DNA of 64,000 nucleotides from Uliginosibacterium sp. 31-16 (lineage in GTDB: Bacteria > Pseudomonadota > Gammaproteobacteria > Burkholderiales > Rhodocyclaceae). The notes under the pieces were generated by a model. It was not told where the DNA came from and ran no database searches. It saw only the letters and a program-made list of their open reading frames with translations. The position numbers were made by a program, and so were the translations under genes. The DNA is taken from positions 496,001 to 560,000 of the forward strand of contig NZ_JAVALZ010000003.1 of NCBI RefSeq assembly GCF_030730865.1, read 5' to 3'. Shown piece by piece: positions 36,792-45,001 of the stretch (position 1 is the stretch's first letter; every line of letters starts with the position of its first letter).

Positions 36792-38423
36792 ATGCGCATC
36801 ACCCTGGTCCATCCGGCTGGTTTCAACTTCGTACCGGGCCAGCCGGATTTCACCGTGCTGGCCAACCGCATGGCGCCCATCGGCATCCTGCAACTGGCTT
36901 CCTGGCTGGAGAAGCATGGCCACCCCACCGCCGTGCACGATTGCCTGGGGCCGAACGCCCCGCGTGGCTGTACGGCCAATGTCGAGCGCATCCTCGCCAC
37001 CCGGCCCGAGCTGGTCGGCTTCTCCGCGACCACCTCCGGTTTCATGGATGCGGTGGACATGGCAGCGGCCATTCGCGTCAAAGCTCCGCACATCCGTATT
37101 GCCTTCGGCAACGTGCACGCCTCGTCCATTGGCGCACCACTGCTGGAGCACTTCCCCGAGATCGACTACCTGACCATCGGTGAAGGCGAGGGCGCCATGC
37201 TGGACCTTGCCGAAGGCGTGGCGCTGAAAGACATCGGCAATCTCGTCTGGCGAGAGGGTGAGCGCATCGTTACCAACCCGCGTCGCGACCGCATCAAGGA
37301 TCTTGATGAGCTGCCTTTCCCCGCCTGGGAAAAGCTCGATGGCTTCCCGCAGGGCTACCACCTGCCGCTGTTCTCCTACGCCCAGCGCTGGGGCGCGACG
37401 ATGATCACCTCGCGCGGCTGCCCCTACACCTGCTCCTTCTGCGACCGCACGGTGTTCGAGCGGCTCTACAAGGTCAATTCCGCGCAGTACATCTACGATC
37501 ACATGAAGCATCTGCGCGACCGCTTCGGTGTGCGCCACATCAATTTCTACGACGATCTCTTTACCGCCCAGAAGAGGCGCGTCGACGAGCTGTGCCGCCT
37601 GCTCATCGAGAAGCCGCTGGGCATGAATTTCAACTGCGCGATCCGCACCGGCCACACCTCTGACGAGATGCTGCGCCAGCTCAAGGCCGCGGGTGCGCTG
37701 ATGGTGTCGATGGGCATCGAGTCTGCCGACCCTGCCATGATGGCGCGCCACAAGGCGGGCGTGAGCCTGGAAGCGGTGCGCGAGACGGTGGAGAAGATCC
37801 ACGCCGCCGGCCTGCGCGCCAAGGGGCTGTTCATCTTCGGCCTGCCTGGCGAGACGCCGGAAACCGTCAAGGTCACCAGCGATTTCGTCCTCTCGCTGGA
37901 TCTGGACGACATGAACATGACCAAGTTCAGTCCGCTCTACGGCGCACCGCTATGGGAGGAGTGCGTCAGCGGGAAGGAGGGCGATTTCGTCGAGGACTGG
38001 CGCCTGATGAACTGCCTGAACTTCGTCTTCAAGCCGAATGGTTTTTCCTCGCGCGAAGAGATGGATGCGCTCTACAACTGGCACGTCAAGCGCTTCTATA
38101 ACAGCAAGGCTTACCACCGCCGCTTTGCCGGGCGTCTGTGGGAGCACCGCTGGAGCCTGTGGCATCTGCTCAAGAATGTGCCGAAACTGGTGCAGGCCGC
38201 GCGCTACTTTCACGCCAACAAGGCCGAGCTCGAGAGCATGAAGTCTGACTTCCCGCTCCACCCGCGCCAGCCACAGGGACTGCGTGCGTCGCTTTCGGCG
38301 GAGCTGCAGGCCGATGCGCTGGCCGCGATGGCGCCGGCAGAGATCAAGGTGTCGCGGCGGGTGAAGCCTTCGCAGCTCGATCTGCTTCCCGCGCAATCTG
38401 TAGCGTCTAGCGAGGCGGGCTGA
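36792..38423 (+). CDS. B12-binding-domain radical SAM protein
   Basis: 543 residues. An N-terminal cobalamin-binding-like domain (about 1-140; MRITLVHPAGFNFVPG, ELVGFSATTSGFMDA, IAFGNVHASSIG, YLTIGEGEGAM) precedes a radical SAM domain with the [4Fe-4S] motif CPYTCSFCDR (C-x3-C-x2-C, about residue 215) and later SAM-site blocks (YDDLFTAQKRRVDELC, MGIESADPAMMARHKAGVSLE, GLFIFGLPGETPE). This is the BchE/HpnP-like class, which performs methylations, cyclisations and other radical chemistry. The C-terminal 110 residues are basic and specific to the subgroup. Substrate is unknown. It probably forms an operon with the upstream GlcG-like gene. Confidence 0.9.
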   Translation: MRITLVHPAGFNFVPGQPDFTVLANRMAPIGILQLASWLEKHGHPTAVHDCLGPNAPRGCTANVERILATRPELVGFSATTSGFMDAVDMAAAIRVKAPHIRIAFGNVHASSIGAPLLEHFPEIDYLTIGEGEGAMLDLAEGVALKDIGNLVWREGERIVTNPRRDRIKDLDELPFPAWEKLDGFPQGYHLPLFSYAQRWGATMITSRGCPYTCSFCDRTVFERLYKVNSAQYIYDHMKHLRDRFGVRHINFYDDLFTAQKRRVDELCRLLIEKPLGMNFNCAIRTGHTSDEMLRQLKAAGALMVSMGIESADPAMMARHKAGVSLEAVRETVEKIHAAGLRAKGLFIFGLPGETPETVKVTSDFVLSLDLDDMNMTKFSPLYGAPLWEECVSGKEGDFVEDWRLMNCLNFVFKPNGFSSREEMDALYNWHVKRFYNSKAYHRRFAGRLWEHRWSLWHLLKNVPKLVQAARYFHANKAELESMKSDFPLHPRQPQGLRASLSAELQADALAAMAPAEIKVSRRVKPSQLDLLPAQSVASSEAG

Positions 38424-38530
38424 AGAGCCGCATCCCGCCGGGTTCTTCAGGCAGGCTATCTGAAACGCCATGTTGGGCCTGGGTTTTCAGATGGGGTGTC
38501 TGAAGAGTCAGACGGGGCGCCGCTCTTCAG
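38420..38530. repeat. 40-bp-period palindromic array, intergenic (three clear units)
   Basis: 31-nt units start at 38420 (CTGAAGAGCCGC...GGGTTCTTCAG), 38460 (CTGAAACGCC...GGGTTTTCAG) and 38500 (CTGAAGAGTC...CGCTCTTCAG), with 9-nt spacers GCAGGCTAT and ATGGGGTGT. All three keep both palindromic ends, making this the cleanest array. The first unit overlaps the stop codon of the radical SAM gene. Confidence 0.9.
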
Positions 38531-38641
38531 CAGGGCGTTCGAGCATGATCACACCATGCTCTCTGCGTGAAACGCGTCCCTGCGCTTGCGCTGTTTGCAA
38601 GGCTCTGCGAACCTTGCGCGTCCCCACGCAGGTTTTTCCCC

Positions 38642-39877
38642 ATGAACGAAAACGACAAGAATTTCCCCGCCTGGCTGCTGCTGGCTCTTGCCGCTGCGGC
38701 GATGCTGGCGACCACCATGGGCGCACGTCAGTCGCTGGGGCTGTTTCTGTCGCCTTTGAATACGGCGACCGGTCTGGGGGTGGCGAGCATCAGTCTGGCC
38801 ATGGCTGTCGGGCAGTTCGTGTGGGGCGCGGTGCAGCCGGTGGCGGGGGCGGTGGCGGATCGCTACGGGCCTGGCCGGGTGCTGGTGGCTGGCCTGTTCA
38901 TTCTCTCCGCCGGGCTGGCTCTGACGCCCTTCATGCACTCGACCTTCGGCCTGAGCCTGACGCTGGGCCTGCTGATGGCGGCGGGTTCCGGTGCGGGCAG
39001 TTTCTCGGTGCTGATCGGCGCGGTGGCCCTGCGCATCCCGGCGAATCACCGTGGCATGGCCTCGGGCATCATCAATGCGGGCGGCAGTTTCGGCCAGTTC
39101 GTGTTTGCGCCGGTGGTGCAGGGGCTGATTCTGCTCGCCGGCTGGATGGGGGCGCTGTGGGCGCTGGCAGCCATTACCTTGTGTGCGCTGCCACTGGTAC
39201 GCGTGCTGAAGAAGCCCGTCAGCATTGCCTCTTCAGTCACCCATGCTGCAGAGACAGGCGCGGAGCGGCTCTCCTGCGTGCTGCGGCGCGCACTCCAGGA
39301 TCGCTCTTATCTTCTGCTGCACGCCGGCTTCTTCACCTGTGGTTTCCATATCGCTTTCCTGGTGACGCACCTGCCCGGCGAGGTAAGTCTGTGCGGTTTG
39401 CCGGCCGGCGTAGCGAGCTGGACGCTGGGTATCATCGGGCTGTCCAACATCTTCGGCAGCATTGCCGCAGGTTGGGCGGTGCAGCGCTACCGCAGCAAGA
39501 TGGTGCTGTTCTGGATGTATGGCTCGCGCGCCGTGCTGATCCTTGTCTATCTGGCTGCGCCCAAGACCGAACTGACCTTCTACCTGTTTGCCGCCGGGCT
39601 CGGTTTCACCTGGCTGGCCACTGTACCGCCGACGGCGGGGGTGGTCAGCAAGCTGTTCGGCAACCGACACCTGGGCACGCTCTTTGGTCTGACCCTGCTA
39701 TCGCACCAGACCGGCGGTTTTCTCGGTGCCTGGCTGGGCGGGCTGGCGCTGGCGCGCTGGGGCTGTTTCACCCCGATGTGGTGGGCAGACATCGTACTGG
39801 CCGCTCTGGCAGCCGTGCTGAATCTGCCGATCCGGGAGGCTAAGGTGCTGCGAAACACGGCTCCCCATACGGTTTGA
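38642..39877 (+). CDS. MFS transporter (monocarboxylate-transporter-like)
   Basis: 411 residues with twelve predicted membrane segments. The MFS signature between TM2 and TM3 appears as GAVADRYGPGRVLVAG, and the pattern MGARQSLGLFLSPL in TM1 is typical of the MCT/OFA-like group that carries small carboxylates. I chose the ATG at 38642; a GTG 75 nt upstream is possible but would add a non-family leader. The central cytoplasmic loop (about residues 188-212, KKPVSIASSVTHAAETGAER) is encoded by two units of the 40-bp repeat. Substrate unknown. No tight link to neighbours: 218 nt separate it from the radical SAM gene. Confidence 0.85.
   Translation: MNENDKNFPAWLLLALAAAAMLATTMGARQSLGLFLSPLNTATGLGVASISLAMAVGQFVWGAVQPVAGAVADRYGPGRVLVAGLFILSAGLALTPFMHSTFGLSLTLGLLMAAGSGAGSFSVLIGAVALRIPANHRGMASGIINAGGSFGQFVFAPVVQGLILLAGWMGALWALAAITLCALPLVRVLKKPVSIASSVTHAAETGAERLSCVLRRALQDRSYLLLHAGFFTCGFHIAFLVTHLPGEVSLCGLPAGVASWTLGIIGLSNIFGSIAAGWAVQRYRSKMVLFWMYGSRAVLILVYLAAPKTELTFYLFAAGLGFTWLATVPPTAGVVSKLFGNRHLGTLFGLTLLSHQTGGFLGAWLGGLALARWGCFTPMWWADIVLAALAAVLNLPIREAKVLRNTAPHTV
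39205..39275. repeat. 40-bp-period palindromic units inside the MFS gene
   Basis: 31-nt units at 39205 (CTGAAGAAGC...GCCTCTTCAG) and 39245 (CTGCAGAGAC...GGCTCTCCTG), spacer TCACCCATG. They fall exactly in the loop between the two six-helix halves of the transporter. Confidence 0.7.
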
Positions 39878-40055
39878 GGCGGCAGACAGGGCATTCCTTG
39901 TGGTATGGGCAAACCGGAATTCAGCCCTTCTTTCCTGACTGGACGAAGGCTGGGGAAGCATTTGCATGACAAACAACAGCTCGTTGCCAGCTTCTGGTGG
40001 CTGCCTTGCAGCTTGTCGTGTGCCGGTGATTGCTTGAGAGATGCCATTGGTCAGT

Positions 40056-40076
40056 GTGTAGGATTAATTCCTACAC
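40056..40076. promoter_or_regulatory. Spaced palindrome, possible operator
   Basis: GTGTAGGA-TTAAT-TCCTACAC: two perfect 8-bp arms around 5 nt. This form resembles binding sites of NarL/LuxR-type response regulators. It lies 48 nt upstream of the CRP-type site in the leader of the CE12-like esterase. Confidence 0.35.
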
Positions 40077-40123
40077 AAAACATTCACAAAGTCTCGATCA
40101 ACTGCTATTTTCCGTTCCGGAAC

Positions 40124-40139
40124 TGTGAAATAAGTCACA
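40124..40139. promoter_or_regulatory. CRP/Vfr-type binding site
   Basis: TGTGA-AATAAG-TCACA is a perfect match to the TGTGA-N6-TCACA core. It lies about 260 nt before the esterase start. Its presence suggests cAMP-CRP (catabolite) control of the pectin side-chain esterase. Confidence 0.55.
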
Positions 40140-40396
40140 TTGTTTTTCAGTTTCACATAAGAAGACGCGACGCCAAGGCAGCACAAAAGGAGTCCGGAGA
40201 CAGGCAACAAAACGCACATTCTTTCGAGTCGTGCGTTGCTGCAGTCGGGTGGCAGGCATTGAAGCTGATGTCTGTCATCCGCTCAGCTAAAGCGTTCTCC
40301 GTGCAGCTGGCTGCCATGGAAGAACCGCAATCCCCATCAAGTCCGGAATTCTGCCGGACGCTATGCTGTGAGCACTCATTTTCCGGAGTCTCCCGC

Positions 40397-41992
40397 ATGA
40401 CAATCACCCGTCGTAATCTTCTGGCCCTGTCCGTGTCCGCTGCTATTCTTGGTCTGGCGGGGTGTGCCTCACCCGGTCTGGGCAGTGGTCCGAGCATCAG
40501 CGGCGTTGTTGCCATTGGCGGCCCGCTGGCGAATGCCACGGTGACGGTGGTGGATGCCAGGGGCGTCAAGAAAACCGCCGTGGCGGATGCAAAAGGCGCC
40601 TACGCGATCAACGCCGAAGGCCTGAGTGCGCCGCTGCTGATTTCGGCCATCGAAGCCGGCAGCAATACCAATTGCCGTTATAACGCCACGTTGCGGGCGC
40701 GCTGCCTGTCTTCCGTGCTGACCAGCCTGGGCGCTGGCAGCAACGTCGCCAATATCAATCCGATCACCGACCGCATCGTGTCCGACGTGGCCGTGCAGCT
40801 CAAATTCATCGGCCCGCAGCAGCTGGTCGATAGCGGCAAGACCGCTGGCATCACGCCGGAAGCCGTGGCGGCAGCCAAGAAGACTTCCATGGCCGGATTC
40901 GGCGCGGCACTCAAGGCGGCCGGGGTGGACGATGTCGAGAAATTTGATGCCGTGAGCACGCCGATGGCGGCTAACCGCCAGGGTGTGGATGCGGTGCTGG
41001 AGGTGGTGAACCACAACCGTAACTATGACAACCCGACCAGCGAATCCGCCTACACGGTGCTCACCGACATCAGCTTCCGCCCCATCGTGGGCCTGAATGG
41101 TTCTGGTCCTTACGAGCCGCTGGATTTTGCCCGTGCCCAGCGCGAACTGGCGGCGATCAAGTCCGCGAAAGTGCGCGTGTTGGTGGTGGGCGATTCCACT
41201 GCCGCCACCTACGAGCTGCAGCGCTTGCCGCGCATGGGCTGGGGGCAGGTGTTCGAGAACGAATTCAAGGTCGATGCCGGTGTGAAGGTGCTGAACGCGG
41301 CGCGTGCCGGGCGCAGCTCCAAGGATTTCTACATGGGTGCCTGGTACCAGCAGATGGCGCGCTTCATGCAGCCGGGCGATCTGGTGCTGATCAATCATGG
41401 CCATAACGACCAGAACTGCGATTCGACCAAGAAGGATCGTGGCCCGGCCGACGTGGCGGGCCTGTGTTCCTACCCGAACGATGTGAATGGCAAGTCGCAG
41501 TTCCCGGTTGGCAAGCCGGAGATGAGCTTCCAGAAATCACTGGAGCGCTACATCGAGCTGGCCCGCGCTGCGGGCGCCATGCCGGTGATGCTGACGCCGA
41601 CCACCCGGGTGTGGAACAAGGATCGCAAGCCGGGCTTCCCGGTCGTGCCGCAACACATGACCAGCCAGAATGCGACTCAGGGTTTTGCCTTCATCGGCGA
41701 CTACAGCCGCACAGTGAAGGACACGGCCACTGCCAACAGCGTGCCGCTGATTGATCTGGAGGCAAAAACCATCGCCTTTGCGAATGCACACGAAAAGGAC
41801 TGGAAGGATTACTGGCTGGCCGTGGGAGATTTCAAGACCTGGCCCTGGTATGCCACCCAGAGTGCGGGCACTTTCGACAAGCCGGATACCACCCACTTCC
41901 AGCAGAAGGGTGCCGAAGCCGTGGCCGGCATGGTCGCGCAGGGCATCAAGGAAACCCCGGCACTCAAGGCCTGGGCCGCGCTGCTGAAATAA
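40397..41992 (+). CDS. Rhamnogalacturonan-acetylesterase-like lipoprotein (SGNH/CE12)
   Basis: 531 residues. The N-terminus MTITRRNLLALSVSAAILGLAGCAS has a lipobox (LAGC, mature Cys about 22) and possible twin-arginine pair. Residues about 30-260 are a carboxypeptidase-regulatory-like (SGVVAIGGPLANATVTVVDARG) and helical region; the C-terminal part is an SGNH hydrolase: VLVVGDSTAATYE (block I Ser), NAARAGRSSKDFY (Gly block), INHGHNDQ (Asn block) and DTTHFQQKGAEAVAGMV (Asp-x2-His block). This set matches CE12 rhamnogalacturonan acetylesterases, which remove acetyl groups from pectin. GGAG precedes the start. An intrinsic terminator follows. Confidence 0.85.
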   Translation: MTITRRNLLALSVSAAILGLAGCASPGLGSGPSISGVVAIGGPLANATVTVVDARGVKKTAVADAKGAYAINAEGLSAPLLISAIEAGSNTNCRYNATLRARCLSSVLTSLGAGSNVANINPITDRIVSDVAVQLKFIGPQQLVDSGKTAGITPEAVAAAKKTSMAGFGAALKAAGVDDVEKFDAVSTPMAANRQGVDAVLEVVNHNRNYDNPTSESAYTVLTDISFRPIVGLNGSGPYEPLDFARAQRELAAIKSAKVRVLVVGDSTAATYELQRLPRMGWGQVFENEFKVDAGVKVLNAARAGRSSKDFYMGAWYQQMARFMQPGDLVLINHGHNDQNCDSTKKDRGPADVAGLCSYPNDVNGKSQFPVGKPEMSFQKSLERYIELARAAGAMPVMLTPTTRVWNKDRKPGFPVVPQHMTSQNATQGFAFIGDYSRTVKDTATANSVPLIDLEAKTIAFANAHEKDWKDYWLAVGDFKTWPWYATQSAGTFDKPDTTHFQQKGAEAVAGMVAQGIKETPALKAWAALLK

Positions 41993-42020
41993 TTTCTGCG
42001 GCGTCGCCGTGTCTCTTTTT

Positions 42021-42048
42021 GCCCGGCTGCCGCCAGCCGGGCATTTTT
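42021..42048 (+). terminator. Intrinsic terminator after the CE12-like gene
   Basis: Stem GCCCGGCT / AGCCGGGC with a 6-nt loop (42021-42042) followed by ATTTTT, 29 nt after the stop codon. Confidence 0.88.
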
Positions 42049-42056
42049 ACGCCTGC

Positions 42057-42167
42057 CTGCAGAGCCGCCTCCCGCCTTGGTTTGCAGGCAGGCATGCTGG
42101 AAAGGCTCGCCAGACCTTGATGCGCTGGATGGCTGCCTGAAGAGCTCCGCTGCATGCGGCTCTCCAA
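42057..42167. repeat. 40-bp-period palindromic array, intergenic
   Basis: 31-nt units at 42057 (CTGCAGAGCC...GGTTTGCAG), 42097 (CTGGAAAGGC...) and 42137 (CTGAAGAGCT...GGCTCTCCAA), spacers GCAGGCATG and GATGGCTGC. It directly follows the terminator of the CE12-like gene. Confidence 0.8.
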
Positions 42168-42285
42168 GGTTGATCGTGTCGGGCACAAGCCCGTGTCACG
42201 AAAACCGGATGGCTCTGTTAACATGGCGGCCCTTGGCGAAACCGGTTGGACGGCTGGTTTGCCTGTGTTTTTTCTGGATTACGCC

Positions 42286-43896
42286 ATGCTGCGCCTCACC
42301 GAAATCAAGCTGCCCCTCGACCATGACGATGCTGCCCTGCACGCGGCGATTCTCGCGCGACTTGACGCAAACGCCAGCGAGCTGCTGCGCTACAGCGTGT
42401 TCAAGCGCAGCCCGGATGCGCGCAAGCGCAGCGACATCAAACTGATCTACACGGTGGACGTGGAACTGCGTGACGAGCCGGCCGTTCTGGCGCGTCTGCA
42501 GGATGTACCGCACATCACGCGCACGCCGGACATGAGCTACCGCTTCGTGGCACAGGCACCTGCCGGTCTGAGTGAGCGACCCATTATCATCGGTTTCGGC
42601 CCCTGCGGCATTCTTGCTGCGCTGACGCTGGCCCAGATGGGCTTCAGGCCCATCGTGCTGGAGCGTGGCAAGGCCGTGCGCGAACGCACGCAGGATACCT
42701 GGGGCCTGTGGCGCAAGAACAAGCTCAACCCGGAATCGAACGTGCAGTTCGGCGAGGGCGGGGCCGGCACCTTTTCCGACGGCAAGCTCTACAGCCAGAT
42801 CAAGGACCCGCGTTTTCTCGGCCGCAAGGTGCTCGCCGAGTTCGTGAAAGCGGGGGCGCCGGAGGAGATCCTGTGGATCAATCGTCCGCACATCGGCACT
42901 TTCCGCCTCGTTGGCATGGTCGAGAAGATGCGCGCCGAGATCATCGCGCTGGGTGGCGAGATCCGTTTCGAGAGCCGGGTCGAAGATATCGTGATCGAAG
43001 ACGGCGGCGTGCGCGGGGTGCAGGTGAATGGCGAATACCTGCCCAGCCGGCATGTGGTGCTGGCGGTGGGCCACAGCGCGCGCGACACCTTCCAGATGCT
43101 GCACGGGCGCGGCGTGCATATCGAAGCCAAGCCTTTCTCCATCGGCTTTCGTATCGAACATCCGCAGAGCCTGATCGACGAGTGCCGCTACGGCGCGGCG
43201 GCCGGCCACCCGATTCTGGGTGCAGCCGATTACAAGCTGGTGCACCACTGCAAGAACGGCCGCTCGGTCTACAGCTTCTGCATGTGCCCGGGCGGCACGG
43301 TGGTGGCGGCCACTTCGGAAGAAGGGCGCGTCGTCACCAACGGCATGAGCCAGTATTCGCGCAACGAACGCAACGCCAATGCCGGCATCGTTGTCGGCAT
43401 CAACCCCGAGGATTTTCCCGGCTATCCCGAGAATCCGCTGGCCGGGATGGATTTCCAGCGCCACTGGGAAAGCCGCGCCTTCGAACTGGGCGGGCGCAAT
43501 TACAACGCCCCGGCGCAACTTGTCGGCGATTTCCTCGCCGGGCGGCCATCGACGAAACTCGGCGAGGTTGAGCCGTCCTACAAGCCCGGCGTGACGCTCA
43601 CCGATCTGGCGACCGCCTTGCCCGATTACGCCATCACTGCCTTGCGCGAAGCGATTCCCGCGCTGGCCCGCCAGATCCGTGGCTACGACATGCCGGATGC
43701 GGTGCTGACCGGGGTCGAGACGCGTACCTCCTCGCCGATCCGTATCCGGCGCGGGGCGGATTATCAAAGCGTGAACACGCGCGGCCTGTATCCGGCAGGC
43801 GAAGGTGCGAGCTACGCCGGCGGCATCCTGTCGGCGGCGGTGGATGGCATCGAAGTCGCCGAAGCGGTGGCCCTGAGCATCCTCGAAGCCCAATAA
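42286..43896 (+). CDS. FAD-dependent NAD(P)-oxidoreductase-like protein (COG2509 type)
   Basis: 536 residues from the ATG at 42286 (MLRLTEIKLPLDHDD); the frame is open further up but the extra part is repeat-derived. After an N-terminal RNA-binding-like region of about 90 residues comes a Rossmann motif, IIIGFGPCGILAALTLAQMG, followed by LERGKAVRERTQDTWGLW, EGGAGTFSDGKLYSQIKD, and near the C-terminus RGLYPAGEGASYAGGILSAAVDGIEVAEAV, which closes the FAD site. Proteins of this widespread group bind FAD, but their substrate is not established. No operon partner: it stands between the CE12-like gene and the opposing terC. Confidence 0.85.
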   Translation: MLRLTEIKLPLDHDDAALHAAILARLDANASELLRYSVFKRSPDARKRSDIKLIYTVDVELRDEPAVLARLQDVPHITRTPDMSYRFVAQAPAGLSERPIIIGFGPCGILAALTLAQMGFRPIVLERGKAVRERTQDTWGLWRKNKLNPESNVQFGEGGAGTFSDGKLYSQIKDPRFLGRKVLAEFVKAGAPEEILWINRPHIGTFRLVGMVEKMRAEIIALGGEIRFESRVEDIVIEDGGVRGVQVNGEYLPSRHVVLAVGHSARDTFQMLHGRGVHIEAKPFSIGFRIEHPQSLIDECRYGAAAGHPILGAADYKLVHHCKNGRSVYSFCMCPGGTVVAATSEEGRVVTNGMSQYSRNERNANAGIVVGINPEDFPGYPENPLAGMDFQRHWESRAFELGGRNYNAPAQLVGDFLAGRPSTKLGEVEPSYKPGVTLTDLATALPDYAITALREAIPALARQIRGYDMPDAVLTGVETRTSSPIRIRRGADYQSVNTRGLYPAGEGASYAGGILSAAVDGIEVAEAVALSILEAQ

Positions 43897-43901
43897 AAAA
43901 A

Positions 43902-43936
43902 GCCCGGAAAGCGGCGCTGGGCGCGGGTCTCCGGGC
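43902..43936 (-). terminator. Intrinsic terminator of terC
   Basis: Arms GCCCGGA (43902-43908) and TCCGGGC (43930-43936) enclose a G+C-rich loop. On the minus strand the stem runs into TTTTTTTATTG, so it ends the TerC transcript. It may also help to end the convergent FAD gene, whose stop codon is at 43894-43896. Confidence 0.82.
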
Positions 43937-43954
43937 ATGTGTGGGCGGCTGTTT

Positions 43955-44710
43955 TCAGTCTTCGCCGGGGATTTCCTTCATCAGGCGCAGACGGTGCTCG
44001 GTCTTCTTGCGCAGGCGGATGTTGATCATTTCCACGCCCAGCGAGAAGGCCATCGCGAAGTACACATAGCCCTTCGGGATATGCGTGCCAAAGCCTTCGG
44101 CAATCAGGGTGATGCCGACGATCACGAGGAAGCTCAAGGCCAGCATCTTGATGGTCGGGTTTGCATCGACGAAGTCGCCAATCGGCTTGGCGGCGAACAT
44201 CATCATCGCTACCGACAGCAGGATGGCCGCGATCATCACCCCGACCTGATCGACCAGGCCCACGGCGGTGATGACCGAATCGAGCGAGAACACGATGTCG
44301 ATCACCGCGATCTGCAGCAGCACGGCACCAAACGCCGCACGCGCGGCAGCCCCTGAGTCGTGGTGCTCTTCCTGGCCTTCGAGCGAGCCGTGAATCTCAT
44401 GCACGCTCTTCCACAGCAGGAACAGACCACCAACGATCAGGATGATGTCGCGCCCGGAGATTTCCTGGCCGAACACGGCAAACAGCGGATCGGTGAGTTT
44501 CATGATCCAGGCCAGCGACAGCAGCAGCAGGATGCGACTGATCATCGCCAGACCAAGGCCCAGACGACGCGCCAGATTGCGGCGGGATTCCTCGACACGG
44601 CCGACGAGGATGGAAATGAAAATGATGTTGTCGATGCCGAGCACGATCTCCAGCGCGGTGAGCGTGGCGAGGGCGATCCAGGCATTCGGGTCTGCAAGCC
44701 ATTCAAACAT
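43955..44710 (-). CDS. TerC family integral membrane protein
   Basis: 251 residues with seven to eight membrane segments. Hallmark acidic motifs are LEIVLGIDNIIFISILVGR in TM1-2 and IAVIDIVFSLDSVITAVGLVDQ in TM5 (the Asp pairs suggest metal binding). TerC/Alx relatives move manganese or are tied to tellurite resistance and to metal loading of exported proteins. The C-terminal tail is charged (RLRKKTEHRLRLMKEIPGED). The single-gene transcript has its own terminator. A YkoY/Alx-type riboswitch is often found ahead of such genes; I saw no convincing one in the upstream 290 nt. Confidence 0.9.
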   Translation of the reverse strand: MFEWLADPNAWIALATLTALEIVLGIDNIIFISILVGRVEESRRNLARRLGLGLAMISRILLLLSLAWIMKLTDPLFAVFGQEISGRDIILIVGGLFLLWKSVHEIHGSLEGQEEHHDSGAAARAAFGAVLLQIAVIDIVFSLDSVITAVGLVDQVGVMIAAILLSVAMMMFAAKPIGDFVDANPTIKMLALSFLVIVGITLIAEGFGTHIPKGYVYFAMAFSLGVEMINIRLRKKTEHRLRLMKEIPGED

Positions 44711-44845
44711 GATGAAATCCGGGTTTTGTACGAAGAGCGTCAGACTAGCGCATTTCGCCGAAGTTCAACTGCATGAGCAGGGTTTACCGCAGAAGAAAAA
44801 GAGGCATGCCGGGGCCGCCTGCAGCGGCCTTCCCGCAGAGGCATG

Positions 44846-44916
44846 CTGCAGACCCGCTTCCGGCGGCGTTCTCCGCGATGCCTTCCCGGGAATCCTTGCT
44901 GGATGCGGGTATTCAG
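44846..44916. repeat. 40-bp-period palindromic units, intergenic
   Basis: 31-nt units at 44846 (CTGCAGACCC...GTTCTCCGC) and 44886 (CCGGGAATCC...GGTATTCAG), followed by GCAGCGGCA; a further degenerate unit with the AGAGGCATG spacer precedes them at about 44806. They lie between terC and the DUF1501 gene. Confidence 0.6.
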
Positions 44917-45001
44917 GCAGCGGCAGTTTGGCTTTTCTGCGTGAATTCCGGGGGATTCCGGCGCCTTTCCCGCCTCCCGCCCGCAGGGCCGGTTACGCTC
45001 A

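Larger units (their letters stand above)
39878..40396. other. Long regulatory region upstream of the CE12-like esterase
   Basis: 519 bases with no supported gene and a local AT-rich core around 40056-40180. It holds a spaced palindrome (40056-40076) and a perfect CRP-type site (40124-40139). A long open frame covers it, but its translation has no family signature and would place the lipoprotein signal of the esterase in the middle of a protein. Confidence 0.65.

Noticed and set aside
38420-38530. Regular 40-bp period read as a CRISPR array
   Set aside because: What is constant is the pair of palindromic arms with a variable middle and a 9-nt spacer, not a long identical repeat with unique 30-nt spacers; arrays also occur inside genes.
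39905-40396. N-terminal extension of the CE12-like esterase
   Set aside because: The frame is open, but it would bury a clear lipoprotein signal peptide, lacks a family match and covers CRP-type and palindromic sites typical of non-coding DNA.
42196-43938. 580-codon minus-strand frame opposite the FAD-dependent protein
   Set aside because: Antisense shadow; the plus-strand frame has a Rossmann motif and the family C-terminus, and a terminator overlaps the start of the antisense frame.
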